From NCBI GenBank assembly GCA_036768475.1, contig DAIPMW010000001.1:1-64000 (forward strand): DNA of 64,000 bases, in the 5' to 3' direction. The translations under genes were made by a program, and so were the position numbers. The stretch comes from JAEUMD01 sp036768475 (lineage in GTDB: Bacteria; Pseudomonadota; Alphaproteobacteria; Rhizobiales; Hyphomicrobiaceae). Positions within the stretch are counted from its first letter, which is position 1. Each line of letters begins with the position of its first letter. Positions 33,287-42,455 of this stretch are shown here, in pieces. The notes under the pieces were generated by a model. It was not told the DNA's origin, did no database searches, and worked only from the letters and a program-made list of their open reading frames with translations.

Positions 33287-35619
33287 GAGTGTGCGCCCTC
33301 GGCTTTCTGGGGATGTTGGGCGGATGAGAGATTGGTGTCGGATGTCGTCCAGAGGACTTCCCCACCCAGCTCCTCCGCATCGATATTGCGCGCCTGGGCC
33401 TGGTAGAGGCGGTGATAGGCGCCCTCCCGGGCCATCAACTCCCCATGACTGCCCACCTCGACGATGTTGCCGCGGTCCATCACGACCAGCCGGCTCGCAC
33501 GGCGCAATGTGGACAGCCGGTGCGCAATGGCAATTGTCGTGCGCCCCTTCACTAGGTTGTCCAATGCCTTCTGGATCTCCTTCTCGGTCTCGGTGTCCAC
33601 CGAGGACGTAGCCTCGTCCAAGATCAGAATGCGCGGATCGATAAGCAGCGCCCGCGCGATGGAGATGCGTTGGCGTTCACCCCCGGACAGTCCCTGCCCA
33701 CGTTCACCCACCAGCGAATCATAGCCCTGTGGCAGCCGCAGAATGAACTCATGCGCATGGGCGGCGCGTGCCGCTGCGATGACTTCTTCGCGCGTCGCGT
33801 TCGGCCTTCCGTAGGCGATGTTTTCGGCCACAGTGCCGAAGAACAAGAATGGCTCCTGTAGAACCAGACCGATGTTGCGCCGGAACTCCGCGACCGGCAA
33901 CGAACGGATATCGATCCCATCCAGCTGCACGGCCCCCTCGGTCACGTCGTAGAAGCGGCAGATCAGGTTCACCAATGTACTCTTGCCCGATCCGCTATGG
34001 CCCACCAGGCCGATCATTTCACCGGGCTCGATCGCCAGATTGAGACCTCGGATAACCGAGCGGCTGCCGTACCGGAACCCGACGTCGCGCAACACGATAG
34101 CGCCTTTGACCCGCTGCAGATGCACAGGATTGACAGGCTCCGGCACGCTCGACACATGATCGAGGATGTCGAATATGCGCTTTGCACCGGCCGCCGCCTT
34201 CTGTGTCACCGAAACAATGCGGCTCATCGAATCGAGCCGCGTATAGAAGCGGCTGATATAGGCGAGAAAGGCCGTCAGTACGCCGACAGTAATCTGGCCG
34301 TCCGCAACCAGCCAGATGCCGAAACCCCATACGACCAGCAACCCGATCTCGGTCAGCAGGCTCACTGTAGGCGAGAACAAGGACCAGGTTCGGTTGAGGC
34401 GATCGTTCACCTCGAGGTTGTGGCGATTTGCGTCACGGAAGCGTTGCGCCTCTCGTTTTTCCTGCGCGAATGCTTTCACCACGCGGATGCCCGGAATGGT
34501 GTCGGCGAGAACGTTGGTCACCTCCGCCCAGACACGGTCGATCTTCTCGAAGCCGGTCCGCAGCCTCTCGCGCACCGCATGGATCAGCCAGGCGATCACC
34601 GGCAGTGGGGCAAGCGTCACCAGCGCCAGCCATGGATTGATCGAGAAAAGGATCAGCGCCGTCATCCAGATCATCAGCACGTCGGTGACGAAGTCCAGGA
34701 GATGCAGCGAAAGAAAGAGGTTGATGCGGTCGGTCTCCGAGCCGATGCGTGCCATCAGGTCGCCGGTTCGCTTTCCCCCGAAGTACTCCAATGAGAGCTG
34801 GATCAGATGTTCATAGGTAACGGTGCGCAGATCCGAGCCGATGCGCTCGGACACCAGAGCCAGGATGTAGGTTCGCGCCCAGCCAAGCCCCCATGCCAGC
34901 ACCGCAGCGCCAAATAGCCCGCCCAGGTAGAGAGTCACCAACCCAACATCGATCGGAACACCATTCTGGAATGGAATCAATACGTTATCCATGAGCGGCA
35001 TAGTCATGTAGGGAGGCACAAGTGTAGCCGCGGTGGACGCCAGCGCCAGGATCAGGCCAACAAGCAATTGGCCCCGGTAGGGCCGAGCGAATCGCCAAAG
35101 ACGGAAAAGCGTCCAGGTGGACGGCGGCGTGTGGATCGCACGAACACAGACCGGGCACTCTTCCTGATTGGGGTCCAGCGGCGCCTTGCATATAGGGCAC
35201 AGGGTTTCCGGTGGCAGTTCCACCGGGCGGCCGCTCACATGGCTGGCGAGCCTGCGTTCGAACCGGTCGGACAGTCGCATTGCCGCCGTGTTGTTGCCCA
35301 GAGTGTAGCGCCAGCAGGCCAGCCGGCCGGACGTGTCCACCAGCTCCAGCGTCCCGACCCCCGCATGGTCGTGGTGCTTGAGTGCAAGCCCCGGCCGGTA
35401 AGCCCAATCGCGCCACTTTGTCTCGCCCGGTGCTCGGGCCAGTAAGCGGCGGTCCGTGACCACGACTAGGCCATTTTTGAAGCGCAATTGAGCGTCCAAA
35501 TCCAGCTCCAGGCAGGATTCGGCCTCCTCATGCTCTCCCAAAACGGATGTAAGCTCGGCCAGCCAAGGTGCCGGCAGGGGTGCGGAAGGGAAAGCGGTTG
35601 TCTGTGTCGGAGATGTCAT
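33283..35619 (-). CDS. Cyanophycin-associated ABC transporter (fused permease-ATPase)
   Basis: 778 residues. An N-terminal beta-rich domain (1-130) leads to a zinc-ribbon-like pair CPIC and CPVC (about 142-163). A six-helix exporter domain (about 185-480) and an ATPase domain follow: Walker A GHSGSGKST, signature SGGERQRISIARA, Walker B ILILDEATSSVD, H-loop IAHRLST. It is a half-transporter that should homodimerise. This N-terminal extension with DUF1854 partner is characteristic of transporters beside cphA genes. The substrate is unproven; export or import of cyanophycin-related dipeptide or arginine/aspartate is inferred from location. It is divergent from the two synthetase genes. Confidence 0.9.
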   Translation of the reverse strand: MTSPTQTTAFPSAPLPAPWLAELTSVLGEHEEAESCLELDLDAQLRFKNGLVVVTDRRLLARAPGETKWRDWAYRPGLALKHHDHAGVGTLELVDTSGRLACWRYTLGNNTAAMRLSDRFERRLASHVSGRPVELPPETLCPICKAPLDPNQEECPVCVRAIHTPPSTWTLFRLWRFARPYRGQLLVGLILALASTAATLVPPYMTMPLMDNVLIPFQNGVPIDVGLVTLYLGGLFGAAVLAWGLGWARTYILALVSERIGSDLRTVTYEHLIQLSLEYFGGKRTGDLMARIGSETDRINLFLSLHLLDFVTDVLMIWMTALILFSINPWLALVTLAPLPVIAWLIHAVRERLRTGFEKIDRVWAEVTNVLADTIPGIRVVKAFAQEKREAQRFRDANRHNLEVNDRLNRTWSLFSPTVSLLTEIGLLVVWGFGIWLVADGQITVGVLTAFLAYISRFYTRLDSMSRIVSVTQKAAAGAKRIFDILDHVSSVPEPVNPVHLQRVKGAIVLRDVGFRYGSRSVIRGLNLAIEPGEMIGLVGHSGSGKSTLVNLICRFYDVTEGAVQLDGIDIRSLPVAEFRRNIGLVLQEPFLFFGTVAENIAYGRPNATREEVIAAARAAHAHEFILRLPQGYDSLVGERGQGLSGGERQRISIARALLIDPRILILDEATSSVDTETEKEIQKALDNLVKGRTTIAIAHRLSTLRRASRLVVMDRGNIVEVGSHGELMAREGAYHRLYQAQARNIDAEELGGEVLWTTSDTNLSSAQHPQKAEGAHS

Positions 35620-35855
35620 GTTGTTTTGCGTAACCGCGTTAGTTCGGTTTCATTGATCGCGGGCCGAACCCCGGCCACGGTAAATGTGCGAGGTCGAACC
35701 CAACTGCCTGGAACTCGCCGGCGCACCACCGGCGCGGAGAAAGAGGGCACGAATTTCTAGAGCTACTGGTGCAAGACGCAAGTAGCGGAGTATACCGCAG
35801 CGAATTAAGTAGGAATGCGACCGCTTTTGCGGCGTCCATGTCTAACCGGCACACC

Positions 35856-38105
35856 ATGAAACGCAACGCCATCGAACTTCTCCGTGTCACCTATCTGCGC
35901 GGCCCCAATATCTGGACCTATCGACCCGTCATCGAAGCCTGGGTCGACATCGGCGACCTCGAAGATTTCCCATCGAACAAGATTCCAGGATTTCCGGAGC
36001 GACTGGCAGCATGGCTGCCCGGCCTTGTCGATCACCGTTGCGGTGTCGGCGAGCGCGGCGGGTTCCTTCTGCGACTGAGGGAAGGCACTTGGCCGGCCCA
36101 CATCATGGAACACGTCGCGATAGAGCTTCAGAACCTCGCCGGCGTCCAAGTTGGCTTCGGCAAGGCGCGTCAGACGTCGCACCGCAGCATCTACAAGGTC
36201 GCCGTACGTGCACACAATGAACGCGTCGGCCGCGCTGCTATTGCCGCCGCTCGCGACCTCGTCATGGCCGCGATCGAGGACCGGACATACGACGTGGATG
36301 CCACTGTCGCCTTTCTGCGGGATATGGTCGATCGCAACCACCTGGGTCCGAGCACTTCGGCCATTGTAGCCGCTGCCAGTGAGCGCCGGATCCCATGGAT
36401 CCGCCTCAACGACGCCAATCTGGTGCAATTGGGATACGGCATACGCCAGCGCCGCATCTGGACCGCCGAAACCGACAAGACCAGCGCTATCGCCGAAGGC
36501 ATCGCTCGCGACAAACACCTCACCAAGACGCTGCTCGCATCCTGTGGCGTGCCCGTCCCTGAAGGCCGCGTCGTGACTAGTCCCGATGAGGCTTGGGAGG
36601 CAGCCGAAGATATCGGTATGCCGGTGGTCATCAAGCCCAGCGACGGCAACCATGCGCGCGGCGTCTCCGTTGACCTCACCCGACGCGAGGATATTGAATT
36701 CGCCTTTGACGTGGCTGACGCCGAGGGCAGCGGCGTAATCGTCGAACGCTTCATACCCGGCACCGAGCACCGCCTGCTTGTGGTCGGCGGTCGCATGGTG
36801 GCCGCGGCCTGTGGCCAGCAACTGTGGATCGAAGGAGACGGGACGTCGACCGTGCGCCAATTGATCGACAGCCAGTTGAACAGCGACCCGCGTCGCGGTG
36901 AAGCGGAAGAGTTCCCGCTCGAAACCATCATCCTGGACAACGATGGAGTCATCCGCCTGACATTGGCACGCCAAGGCCTCGACGGGGATTCGGTGCCGAA
37001 CGCCGGTCAGCGCGTTCTGATTGAGCGCAGCGGCAACATGTGCATCGATTGCACAGACAAGGTCCACCCCGAGGTCGCCGCCGCCGCGACTCTTGCAGCA
37101 CGGGTCGTTGGATTGGACATCGCCGGTATCGATTTGGTGGCCAAGGACGTCTCTCGCCCCTTGCAGGAACAGGGTGGGGCCATCGTCGAGGTCAATGCCG
37201 GACCCGGACTCCTCATGCACCTCAAGCCTGCGATCGGCACACCGCGGGCGGTCGGTGCCGCGATTGTCGAGCACGTGTTTCCAGCCCAGTCATCCGCCGA
37301 CGCCGGTCGCATTCCACTGGTCGGCGTCGCCGGCAGCCGCGGCGCCACGGCGGTAGCCCGCCTCGTGTCCTGGCTGCTGCATCTGGCCGGTAAGAATACC
37401 GGGCTGGCATGCGCCGAAGGGCTCTTTCTGGATGGCCGGCGTGTGGATAGAGGAAACTGCGCGAGATGGGAGGCAGGCCAGCGCCTCCTGATCAACCGCT
37501 CGGTGGAAGCAGCCGTTTTCGAGAATGGCGCCGAAATGATCCTGCGCGAAGGATTGGCATACGATCGTTGCCAGGTCGGCGTGGTCACCGACGCTGATGG
37601 CGTCGATAGCCTCGGCGAGTTCTACATCGAGAACGAAACGCAGCTCTACAATGTCTTGCGTACACAGGTGGATGTCGTGCTCCCTGAAGGGGTCGCAGTA
37701 TTGAATGCCGGCGATGCTCGGCTCATGCCAATGATGGAGCTGTGCGATGGTGAAGTCATACTCTATGCCGTCGATCCCACGTCGCCCGCCCTGCTTGCGC
37801 ATATCGCCGACGGCGGTCGTGCGGTGCTTGCGCGCAACGGCCAACTGGTCATTGCGTCCGGTCGCAACGAAGTCGTTCTGGCAAGGTTGACGGCTTTCCC
37901 ATGCCTCACTCATCCCACCCATGCGCTTTCACTTGAGGCACTGCTTGCCGGTGTCGGCGCGGCCTGGGCGCTCGGACTGTCGAACGACCTCCTCGTCGCC
38001 GGTGTCATTACGTTCTCTCCGGAGGACGCATCGCATGTGCTGTGTCCCGCACCATCGCTCGCCCATGAGCTGCTGTCCGACGCCGGCCATAAGGCGAGCG
38101 CCTGA
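35856..38105 (+). CDS. CphA-prime, cyanophycin synthetase paralogue with degenerate Mur-ligase half
   Basis: 749 residues. The N-terminal CphA domain (RVTYLRGPNIWTYRPVIE) and the ATP-grasp domain (VIKPSDGNHARGVSV, IVEVNAGPGLLMHL) are kept. The Mur-ligase-like half starts at about 490, but its P-loop reads GSRGATA (493-499) where active CphA has GTNGKTT, and the terminal Mur domain of about 110 residues is missing. The second ATP-dependent ligation, normally arginine addition, is therefore probably lost. The ATG at 35856 matches the family start; ATG at 35838 and GTG at 35769 are also in frame. It is followed by complete cphA after 56 nt, likely one operon. Confidence 0.88.
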   Translation: MKRNAIELLRVTYLRGPNIWTYRPVIEAWVDIGDLEDFPSNKIPGFPERLAAWLPGLVDHRCGVGERGGFLLRLREGTWPAHIMEHVAIELQNLAGVQVGFGKARQTSHRSIYKVAVRAHNERVGRAAIAAARDLVMAAIEDRTYDVDATVAFLRDMVDRNHLGPSTSAIVAAASERRIPWIRLNDANLVQLGYGIRQRRIWTAETDKTSAIAEGIARDKHLTKTLLASCGVPVPEGRVVTSPDEAWEAAEDIGMPVVIKPSDGNHARGVSVDLTRREDIEFAFDVADAEGSGVIVERFIPGTEHRLLVVGGRMVAAACGQQLWIEGDGTSTVRQLIDSQLNSDPRRGEAEEFPLETIILDNDGVIRLTLARQGLDGDSVPNAGQRVLIERSGNMCIDCTDKVHPEVAAAATLAARVVGLDIAGIDLVAKDVSRPLQEQGGAIVEVNAGPGLLMHLKPAIGTPRAVGAAIVEHVFPAQSSADAGRIPLVGVAGSRGATAVARLVSWLLHLAGKNTGLACAEGLFLDGRRVDRGNCARWEAGQRLLINRSVEAAVFENGAEMILREGLAYDRCQVGVVTDADGVDSLGEFYIENETQLYNVLRTQVDVVLPEGVAVLNAGDARLMPMMELCDGEVILYAVDPTSPALLAHIADGGRAVLARNGQLVIASGRNEVVLARLTAFPCLTHPTHALSLEALLAGVGAAWALGLSNDLLVAGVITFSPEDASHVLCPAPSLAHELLSDAGHKASA

Positions 38106-38161
38106 CTTGCAGGTAACACTGGCTGACGCCGGACGGCGTCGCCACCTTAGGAAACCAGTTG

Positions 38162-40768
38162 ATGGAAGTCTCACGTGTAAGGGCCCTTCGTGGCCCCAAC
38201 CTTTGGAGCCGACAGACCGCAATCGAGGCGATCGTTTCGTGTAGCGATGCTGAATGTGCAATCGGTGAGATCCCTGGCTTCGAAACGCGGGCGCGGCGGC
38301 GCTTTCCCCAGATCGGCGTTTTTGATACCTCCGGCCACCTGGAGTCGATCACGATGGCACACGTGCTGGCATCCGCCGCCCTCGGACTGCAAGCACAAGC
38401 TGGCTGCCCAGTCACATTCTGCCGCACGACACCGACGGTCGAGCGCGGCAAATTTCAGGTGGCGGTCGAGTATACCGAAGAAGCAGTCGGCCGGCTGGCG
38501 TTCGAGCTGGCCCAGGACATGTGCCGCGCATCGCTTGAGGACAGCCCATTCGATCTGGCCGGCGCACTCGCCCGCCTGCGCGATCTCGACGAGGCAGTGC
38601 GACTGGGGCCGAGCACCGTGGCTATCGTACGCGCCGCCGTGGCACGTGGCATTCCCTATCGCCGGCTCACCACAGGCAGCTTGGTGCAATTCGGCTGGGG
38701 CAGCCGGCAACGCCGCATTCAGGCAGCGGAAATCGATACAACGAGCGCCATCGCCGAGTCGATAGCCCAGGATAAGGAGCTGACCAAACAGCTGCTCGAA
38801 GCCGCCGGCGTTCCCGTGCCCAAAGGGCGTCCTGTTTCCAGTGCCGAGGATGCGTGGGCGGCCGCCTGTGAGATTGGCCTGCCTGTCGTCGTGAAGCCCA
38901 GGGACGGCAATCAAGGTAAAGGCGTCATCGTCAACGTCGAAACCCGAGAGCAACTGCTGGAGGCATACAAAGCCGCCTCGGCATACAGCAATGAATTGCT
39001 GATCGAGCGCTATCTGCCCGGTCAGGACTTCCGCATACTCGTTGTGGGCGACAAGGTTGTTGCCGCCGCGCGGCGCGAACCCCCTCACGTCATTGGCGAC
39101 GGCGTGCATACCGTTCGCGAGTTGTTGGACGTGGTCAACTCCGACCCGCGGCGCGGTGCCGGCCATGCCACATCGCTTACGCGAATCAGATTGGACAACA
39201 TCGCCCTGGCCCGACTCGCCGCGCAGCACTTGACGCCCGACTCCGTTCCGGAGAAGGGGCGACGGGTCATCATGCGCAACAATGCGAACTTGAGTGCCGG
39301 AGGCACCGCCACCGACGTTACCGACGACGTCCATCCGGACTTTGCCGCTCGTGCCGTGGCCGCGGCACAGATGATCGGCGTCGATATCGCAGGCGTCGAC
39401 ATCGTCTGCGATAACGTAATCAAGCCGCTGGAAGAACAGGGCGGCGGCATCGTCGAGGTCAACGCCGCACCGGGACTGCGCATGCATTTGAGCCCCTCGT
39501 ACGGTAAGGGCCGCGCGGTGGGAGAGGCCGTCATCGCCAACATGTACGCCGAAAATGAAGATGGCCGCATTCCCGTGGTCGCGGTGACCGGCACCAACGG
39601 CAAAACGACGACCGTCCGCCTCATTGCCCACATCCTGGCTGCCGAGGGGTGCCGTGTTGGCATGACCAGTACGGACGGCGTCTACGTCCAGGGCCGGCGC
39701 ATCGACACAGGCGATTGCAGCGGACCGCGCAGTGCCCGCAACGTCCTGATGCATCCCGACGTCGATGCCGCCGTCTTCGAAACTGCGCGCGGCGGACTAC
39801 TCCGGGAGGGGTTGGCCTTCGATCGATGCAACGTGGCGGTGGTGACCAACATTGGCGCCGGCGATCATCTGGGACTGAACTTCATCACCACGCTGGAAGA
39901 CCTAGCGGTTCTGAAGCGTGTCATCGTCCAGAGCGTCGCGCATAACGGAATGGCGGTGTTGAACGCCGCCGACCCCATTGTCGCGCGGATGGCGCAAGAC
40001 TGTCCCGGATCGGTCACCTTCTTTGCCGTTGACGGCCACCACCCCGTCATGGCAGCGCACCGCGCTCAGGGCAAGCGCGTCGTCTACGTTGAAGGCAAAG
40101 CCATTGTCTGCGCCGAAGGTGGCGTGCGGCACCGCGTGCCGCTCGCGGAAGTGCCGATCACACGCCGCGGCACCGTCGGTTTTCAGGTGGAGAATGCCAT
40201 GGCGGCAACTGCCGCCGCTTGGGCTCTGGATCTGGACTGGGACATCATCCGCGCCGGACTGGCGTGTTTCGTCAACGATGCCGACCGCGCACCGGGACGC
40301 TTCAATGTGTTTGACTACCGCGGCGCGACACTGATTGCCGATTACGGCCACAACCCCGATGCCATGGTCGCGCTGGTGAGCGCAATCGACGCCATGCCTG
40401 CGCGACGGCGATCGGTGGTCATCAGTGGGGCCGGTGACCGGCGGAACGAGGACATTCGCGGGCAAACTGAAATACTCGGAGAAGCCTTCGACGACGTCAT
40501 CCTCTACCAGGACCAGTGCCAGCGCGGCCGTGGCGACGGTGAGGTCTTGGCGCTGTTACGCGACGGCTTGGCCCATGCGCGACGCACGACGCGAATCGAT
40601 GAAGTCCACGGTGAGTTTAATGCCATAGACAAGGCCCTCGCCCGCCTTGCGCCAGGCGATCTTTGTCTGATCTTGGTGGACCAGGTGGAAGAGTCACTTG
40701 CCCATATCGCCGGCCGCATCGAGGAAAGCCGGATGGAGGTGAACCCACGCGTCGCAAACCGCCGATGA
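38162..40768 (+). CDS. cphA: Cyanophycin synthetase CphA
   Basis: 868 residues, full length. It polymerises aspartate and arginine into the storage polymer multi-L-arginyl-poly-L-aspartate, using two ATP-dependent ligase centres. N domain: ALRGPNLWSRQTAIE. ATP-grasp: VVKPRDGNQGKGVIV and IVEVNAAPGLRMH. Mur-like half: P-loop VTGTNGKTTTVRLI (K481), then IADYGHNPDAM and the C-terminal domain with VISGAGDRRNEDIRGQ. The start is ATG 38162, with TAGGA upstream; a TTG directly before it is in frame but unnecessary. No cyanophycinase is visible in the window. Confidence 0.96.
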   Translation: MEVSRVRALRGPNLWSRQTAIEAIVSCSDAECAIGEIPGFETRARRRFPQIGVFDTSGHLESITMAHVLASAALGLQAQAGCPVTFCRTTPTVERGKFQVAVEYTEEAVGRLAFELAQDMCRASLEDSPFDLAGALARLRDLDEAVRLGPSTVAIVRAAVARGIPYRRLTTGSLVQFGWGSRQRRIQAAEIDTTSAIAESIAQDKELTKQLLEAAGVPVPKGRPVSSAEDAWAAACEIGLPVVVKPRDGNQGKGVIVNVETREQLLEAYKAASAYSNELLIERYLPGQDFRILVVGDKVVAAARREPPHVIGDGVHTVRELLDVVNSDPRRGAGHATSLTRIRLDNIALARLAAQHLTPDSVPEKGRRVIMRNNANLSAGGTATDVTDDVHPDFAARAVAAAQMIGVDIAGVDIVCDNVIKPLEEQGGGIVEVNAAPGLRMHLSPSYGKGRAVGEAVIANMYAENEDGRIPVVAVTGTNGKTTTVRLIAHILAAEGCRVGMTSTDGVYVQGRRIDTGDCSGPRSARNVLMHPDVDAAVFETARGGLLREGLAFDRCNVAVVTNIGAGDHLGLNFITTLEDLAVLKRVIVQSVAHNGMAVLNAADPIVARMAQDCPGSVTFFAVDGHHPVMAAHRAQGKRVVYVEGKAIVCAEGGVRHRVPLAEVPITRRGTVGFQVENAMAATAAAWALDLDWDIIRAGLACFVNDADRAPGRFNVFDYRGATLIADYGHNPDAMVALVSAIDAMPARRRSVVISGAGDRRNEDIRGQTEILGEAFDDVILYQDQCQRGRGDGEVLALLRDGLAHARRTTRIDEVHGEFNAIDKALARLAPGDLCLILVDQVEESLAHIAGRIEESRMEVNPRVANRR

Positions 40769-40812
40769 CGCCGCCGTGCGGCTTTGCCTACGCTGCCGAT
40801 GTGTTGCTCGCC

Positions 40813-41568
40813 TCACGAGGCCCCGGTGTATCCTAATGCGCGCGAGATGCTCCGCCCGGTTTCGATGACGGCGCTTGAGTGTTTCTCCAGAATGCCGTCC
40901 CGCAGTCTGAGACTTGGCCCTGAAATGCCAATAGCTGCGACAGGACTTCCGCTGGCATCGAAGATAGCCGTTGCCGACCCCATCACGTCCTCGCGCCACT
41001 CGCCTCTGTTATAGGCGATCCCTTGGGCACGCGCGGCCTTGAGGTCCTTGTTCAGCCTTGCATGGTCCGTCAGTGTTCGCGGCGTGAAGGCCCGCATTTT
41101 AGGGATGAGCGATCGCAGCTGATCGGGTTCGAGATAAGCGATCAATATCTTACCTGTCGCCACGCACCAGGCAGGCGCGCGCTCTCCAATCTGGGTGTAA
41201 GAACGCACGACCTGCGTACCTTCGGTCTTGTCGAGGTAGACCACCTCTGCGCCTTGAAGCACCGAAAGATGCACCGTCTCGCCGGTCGTCGCAGCGAGCT
41301 TCGGCATGTACTCTCGCGCGACGGCAACGAAATCGAGCCGACCGATAATCTGCGACCCGAGTTCCCAGAGGCGCAATGTCGGCCGATATAATCCCTTGTT
41401 GCCGTCCTGTACCACAAAGCCTTGCTCAACCAGCGTGTTGAGCAGCCGGTGTGTATTGCTCTTCGTCAGTCCGAGTTGATCGGCAAGGCCGGTCAATGCC
41501 CGTGGCGTCGGGCTTTGCGCCAATGCCGTCAGAAGCTTGATACCCTTGACGAAGGCCTTATCTGCCAT
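40813..41568 (-). CDS. IclR-family transcriptional regulator (first of two related copies)
   Basis: 251 residues. N-terminal winged helix-turn-helix (about 1-65: RALTGLADQLGLTKSNTHRL) and C-terminal IclR effector domain (about 80-250: TGETVHLSVLQGAEVVYLDK, WCVATGKILIAYL, NRGEWREDVMG). It closely resembles the regulator at 48934-49842, especially in the recognition helix (LTKSNTH versus LTKANTH) and the ligand domain. It probably controls the adjacent crotonase/CoA-transferase genes in response to a small acid. Whether it activates or represses is not visible. Confidence 0.92.
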   Translation of the reverse strand: MADKAFVKGIKLLTALAQSPTPRALTGLADQLGLTKSNTHRLLNTLVEQGFVVQDGNKGLYRPTLRLWELGSQIIGRLDFVAVAREYMPKLAATTGETVHLSVLQGAEVVYLDKTEGTQVVRSYTQIGERAPAWCVATGKILIAYLEPDQLRSLIPKMRAFTPRTLTDHARLNKDLKAARAQGIAYNRGEWREDVMGSATAIFDASGSPVAAIGISGPSLRLRDGILEKHSSAVIETGRSISRALGYTGAS

Positions 41569-41631
41569 GCGACATCCGTTGGCTTTTACGGCGAGCGCAA
41601 TCAGCGCGAATTTCCGCCCGGCGTAATTTAG

Positions 41632-42372
41632 TCATCGGTTCCGCGCCTCGGCAACCAGGCGCGCATAGTTTGCGATGCGATCACGCAGTCCAGGTTCTGC
41701 AGCGCTTTTCACCAGGGCCGCCATGTCGGCATCGTCGAACCCTGGGTCGAGCCGTTCTGCCACGATTCTGGCCATGCGCGGGTCGAGCGAGGTTGTAGCG
41801 GTCGACAAGGCTTCAATGATGGAATCGAAGCTGTCAGCCTCGGCGGTCTCCTGCACAAGTCCGACGGCCAGAGCCGCATCTAGCGTTATCGGGCTCGTTG
41901 CCGCCAGCAAACGCCGCGCAGCATCCGGTCCCACGCTGCGTGCCAGACGTCCCGTCCCCAAGGCAATGCCAAACCTCACTCCGGGGAATGAAAAGCGCGT
42001 TCCCGGTGCAGCAATGCGACGGCGGCAAGCAACAAAAAGATCGGCGCCGGCACCGAATGCAAACCGGTGAGCGATCGCAACGGTTTCCTGCGGCAGCGCC
42101 GCGACCCTTTGCAGAAGCAATTCGATGCGGACAAGACGCAGGAGGAAGCTGGCATCCGTTTCCGAGTTCAGATCGGACAGGTCCAGTCCACCACAGAAAC
42201 CTTTGCCGGCTCCGCGAAAGACGACGGTATCGCAACTGTGCGCATCGATGCGATCGAGGGCACGGTGCAAATCCTCCACGATCTGAGCGTCGAATGCATT
42301 GCCTGCTTGTGGTCGCGCAAGGGTCAACTCCACCACGCGCCCGCGAACCTGCTGCGAAACTGTATCGGTCAT
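41632..42372 (-). CDS. Enoyl-CoA hydratase/isomerase (crotonase) family protein lacking catalytic glutamates
   Basis: 246 residues with a crotonase fold. KGFCGGLDLSD (57-67) and AFGAGADLFVAC (105-116) give the oxyanion-hole loops. At the two positions that carry catalytic glutamates in standard hydratases it has Gly 131 (FPGVRFG instead of PEV-G) and Arg 154. Hydration of enoyl-CoA by the usual mechanism therefore looks unlikely. Isomerase, hydrolase or decarboxylase activity within this superfamily is possible. The ATG at 42372 is chosen because GAGGAG is 6 nt upstream; an ATG two codons earlier sits on that site. It is divergent from a family III CoA-transferase. Confidence 0.85.
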   Translation of the reverse strand: MTDTVSQQVRGRVVELTLARPQAGNAFDAQIVEDLHRALDRIDAHSCDTVVFRGAGKGFCGGLDLSDLNSETDASFLLRLVRIELLLQRVAALPQETVAIAHRFAFGAGADLFVACRRRIAAPGTRFSFPGVRFGIALGTGRLARSVGPDAARRLLAATSPITLDAALAVGLVQETAEADSFDSIIEALSTATTSLDPRMARIVAERLDPGFDDADMAALVKSAAEPGLRDRIANYARLVAEARNR

Positions 42373-42404
42373 TGGCATCTCCTCGGGTTGACTCTGGCTG
42401 AATG

Positions 42405-42419
42405 TTCTATAACATAGAA
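42405..42419. promoter_or_regulatory. Palindromic operator candidate 1
   Basis: TTCTAT-AAC-ATAGAA is a perfect 6-bp inverted repeat with a 3-base centre in the 83-nt gap between the divergent crotonase-like and CoA-transferase genes. Size and symmetry suit a dimeric regulator such as the neighbouring IclR protein; it may also overlap promoter elements. Confidence 0.5.
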
Positions 42420-42444
42420 ATCAGTTCCACAATACAAAACTGAT
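42420..42444. promoter_or_regulatory. Palindromic operator candidate 2
   Basis: ATCAGTT (42420-42426) and AACTGAT (42438-42444) are perfect 7-bp arms separated by 11 bases. The site abuts candidate 1 and runs up to the ribosome-binding site of the CoA-transferase, so a bound protein would block that gene. An inner TTCCACAAT stretch resembles IclR-type half sites. Confidence 0.5.
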
Positions 42445-42455
42445 GGAGACTCAGT

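Noticed and set aside
35805..37274. Long minus-strand frame opposite CphA-prime
   Set aside because: Composition is that of a codon-bias shadow and it mirrors the ATP-grasp gene exactly.
38171..39754. 527-codon minus-strand frame opposite CphA
   Set aside because: Antisense to a full-length conserved synthetase; no domain recognised.
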